The notes beneath the pieces were generated by a model that saw only the letters and a list, made by a program, of their open reading frames with translations, made no database searches and was not told where the DNA came from. Below, piece after piece: positions 6,986 to 8,587 of a stretch of 8,587 bases of DNA (positions are counted from its first letter, which is position 1; every line of letters begins with the position of its first letter). A program made the position numbers and the translations under genes. The DNA comes from an uncultured Ruminococcus sp. Its GTDB lineage: Bacteria; Bacillota; Clostridia; Oscillospirales; Ruminococcaceae. The stretch lies in NCBI GenBank assembly GCA_900545125.1, contig UQXS01000104.1, forward strand, positions 1-8,587, read 5' to 3'.

Positions 6986-7567
6986 TCAATCATAATCATT
7001 TTTTTTGTAATATTCTTCATCATAATAGTTATAGTCTGTCCCGGTCACAGTCTCGATTTCCGCCTGATCGTCCGTAACTTTCTTTTTGCTTAATGCGATC
7101 ATAACTACGATATATATTATCAGCATCAGCACGCCGACTCCGGCGAATACAAAGCCTATTACCGAGATAACTTTACTGCTTGGATCGTAAAACTTGTTCG
7201 GGTCGTCGGGATCTATTTTCAGCTTGACAGTCTCGCCGATCTCATACTCCGGCGGATCGGAAGAAATATTACTTTCCCTGACGTAATTCTTGCCATTGTA
7301 CGTGTATTCAAATACAGGGCGATAAGTGATGCTTGTTCTGCTTCTCCCCTTATGATGAGAAGTGCTTGTATGTTCACGAAGATCAATCACCTCGGCAGAA
7401 ATTTCTTCAGTACAGTTGCTATATACTTTATTACTTGCAATTTTGATTATAACTCCCGTAAAAATAAATATCACGGATAAAGTAAGCATAACCAGCGTGA
7501 GTATAATTTTTACTGCTTTTCTGCCCTGCGGTGTATTGACCGGAATATTTCTTCTGTATACCTGCAT
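6986..7567 (-). CDS. DUF3592-like two-TM membrane protein of unknown function
   Basis: The 193-aa product has a basic N-terminus, a first membrane helix at about 20-42, a mostly beta-type outer domain (about 45-130), a second helix at about 133-159, and a cytoplasmic tail that starts KKK and ends in a Tyr/Asp-rich stretch. The outer domain has the pattern of DUF3592 proteins: a varied loop with Arg/His/Ser, then YRPVFEYTYNGK, then GETVKLKIDPDDPNKF. In that family the domain lies between two helices and its biochemical role is not known. The gene starts 12 nt after the speB stop with an AAGGGG site and ends 18 nt before the dehydrogenase, so it sits inside the polyamine operon. A link to polyamine transport or membrane response is only a guess from position. 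No signal peptidase site is evident. Confidence 0.82.
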   Translation of the reverse strand: MQVYRRNIPVNTPQGRKAVKIILTLVMLTLSVIFIFTGVIIKIASNKVYSNCTEEISAEVIDLREHTSTSHHKGRSRTSITYRPVFEYTYNGKNYVRESNISSDPPEYEIGETVKLKIDPDDPNKFYDPSSKVISVIGFVFAGVGVLMLIIYIVVMIALSKKKVTDDQAEIETVTGTDYNYYDEEYYKKNDYD

Positions 7568-7579
7568 AATGTTTCCCCT

Positions 7580-8446
7580 TTATGAAAGTGCCAGAAGCAT
7601 TTCACGTATTATCTTGCAGGCAGTGGCTGTTGAAACTCCGCTCTGGTCGTAAACGGGACTAAGCTCGCACACGTCGCAGCCCACGATATCCAGACTGCCG
7701 CAGACAAGTGAGGCAGCTTTTCTCAATTCTTCAAATGAAACTCCGCCTGCTTCCGGAGTTCCCGTTCCGGGAAAAACTGACGGATCAAGCACGTCGAGAT
7801 CAAGAGTAAAATATACCTTTTTCCCTTTGAGTTTTTCCACGGTTTTTTCAAGTCCGCCGAAGTCGAATTTATGCATCTCTGTATGTTCAGCGGCAAACCG
7901 GAATTCCTCACAGTCTCCGCTCCTGATACCGAACTGGAAAATATGTCCGTCTCCTACCAGTTCATGACAGCGTCTGAGGACGCAGGCGTGGGAAAGCTGC
8001 TGACCAAGATAGTCATCACGAAGGTCAGCATGAGCATCAAAATGGATTATGTACAGGTCGTCGTTTTTCTCCTTTGCAGCCATAACAGATCCGAGCGTCA
8101 CAAGATGCTCTCCTCCTATCATGAACGGAAGCTTGCCGTCTGTAAGTATCATATCTGTACGCATGGCGATATCGGCTATGGTACGTCTTACGCCGCCGAA
8201 AACAATATCAATGTCACCGCTGTCGAAGAAGCGGTAATCAGTCATATCCTTGTCCTGATAGGGACTGTACGTTTCTATCCCGAAGCTCTCGTTTCTTATA
8301 GCGGAAGGGCCGAAACGTGTTCCCGGACGAAAACTTGTTGTACTGTCGAATCCTGCGCCGAAAAGTACGATATCTGCATCTTCGTACTCACTGTCGCAGG
8401 CGATAAATGTTGATATATTTTTTTGAAGCATATTTTTTCCTCTCAT
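7580..8446 (-). CDS. speB: Agmatinase-type ureohydrolase (possibly aminopropylagmatinase)
   Basis: This binuclear Mn enzyme of the arginase/agmatinase superfamily hydrolyses a guanidino group to release urea. In the 288-aa product all metal ligands are visible: H114 in GGEH, D137-H139-D141 in DAHAD, and D216 and D218 in TLDLDVLDP, followed by the PGTGTPE loop at 226-232. Length and motifs fit agmatinases better than arginases, and the polyamine operon agrees. In the classical route it makes putrescine from agmatine; in operons with the carboxyspermidine enzymes it could instead act on aminopropylagmatine to give spermidine directly. The chosen ATG (8446) overlaps the speE stop as ATGA. A second in-frame ATG five codons on (8431) has a better spaced GAGG site and could be the real start. 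Confidence 0.9.
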   Translation of the reverse strand: MRGKNMLQKNISTFIACDSEYEDADIVLFGAGFDSTTSFRPGTRFGPSAIRNESFGIETYSPYQDKDMTDYRFFDSGDIDIVFGGVRRTIADIAMRTDMILTDGKLPFMIGGEHLVTLGSVMAAKEKNDDLYIIHFDAHADLRDDYLGQQLSHACVLRRCHELVGDGHIFQFGIRSGDCEEFRFAAEHTEMHKFDFGGLEKTVEKLKGKKVYFTLDLDVLDPSVFPGTGTPEAGGVSFEELRKAASLVCGSLDIVGCDVCELSPVYDQSGVSTATACKIIREMLLALS

Positions 8447-8587
8447 TCTACATCCCTGAGCATTTCCTCAACGTAATTCGGCAGTGAGAAAGCTCCGGCG
8501 TGAAGTTTTGTATTATAATATCCCGTTTTCAGACCGAGCATATTCCATTTTGTGCCGTTCAGGTCGTGTACCGGATGATACTTTTTT
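8443..8587 (-). CDS. speE: Spermidine synthase, C-terminal fragment (gene continues beyond the window)
   Basis: The last 47 codons of a gene that enters from the right edge end in a TGA overlapping the speB ATG by 4 nt. The segment GLKTGYYNTKLHAGAFSLP (about 18-36 of the fragment) followed by NYVEEML matches the conserved C-terminus of SpeE-type aminopropyltransferases, where the YYN and AFxLP motifs are typical. The enzyme would transfer an aminopropyl group from decarboxylated SAM to putrescine. The catalytic core and SAM-binding motifs lie outside the window, so activity cannot be judged. The overlap implies translational coupling with speB and membership of the same operon. Confidence 0.88.
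   Translation of the reverse strand, partial: KKYHPVHDLNGTKWNMLGLKTGYYNTKLHAGAFSLPNYVEEMLRDVE

Overview
The window looks like chromosomal DNA from a low-to-moderate GC Gram-positive anaerobe of the Clostridia, most likely a gut Ruminococcus/Oscillospiraceae type. This is inferred from strong GGAGG-type ribosome binding sites, a sigma-A promoter with a 17-bp spacer, hairpin plus T-tract terminators, CsoR-type copper control and the Clostridia-style polyamine gene set; there is no 16S or other marker. Every recognisable gene lies on the minus strand, so the units read from right to left.

Right and centre (about 8587 to 3105): a tightly packed polyamine operon. It enters the window inside the C-terminus of spermidine synthase (speE) and continues with a ureohydrolase of the agmatinase type (speB), a two-TM DUF3592-like membrane protein, a saccharopine-dehydrogenase-family carboxy(nor)spermidine dehydrogenase, a HEAT-repeat-like gene carrying three in-frame stop codons, and carboxy(nor)spermidine decarboxylase (nspC). 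Junctions are 4-nt or 1-nt overlaps or gaps of 12-18 nt, so this is a single transcription unit. It ends at a strong hairpin terminator just after nspC. Together the enzymes can remove the guanidino group (speB), condense a diamine with aspartate semialdehyde and reduce the product (dehydrogenase), then decarboxylate it to a spermidine-type triamine (nspC); SpeE would be a second, decarboxy-SAM-dependent route.

Left (about 3010 to 14): a self-contained copper-efflux operon, csoR-copA. A consensus TTGACA-N17-TATAAT promoter has a near-perfect CsoR-type palindrome filling its spacer and a second copy just after the predicted transcription start. CsoR has its full Cys-His-Cys copper site. CopA is a complete Cu(I) P1B-ATPase with a metal-binding domain at each end. 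A minus-strand terminator follows copA, and beside it is a plus-strand terminator that must belong to a convergent gene off the left edge.

The most unusual item is the HEAT-like gene between the two carboxyspermidine enzymes. It keeps one reading frame for 506 codons from a well-formed TTG start to a stop that overlaps the nspC start, yet is broken by TAG, TAA and TAA at codons 62, 93 and 467. Other genes here use TAA as their normal stop, so general stop reassignment does not explain it; recent nonsense decay is the simplest reading. No mobile elements, tRNAs, rRNAs or CRISPR arrays were seen, and no gene-free stretch exceeds 300 bases.
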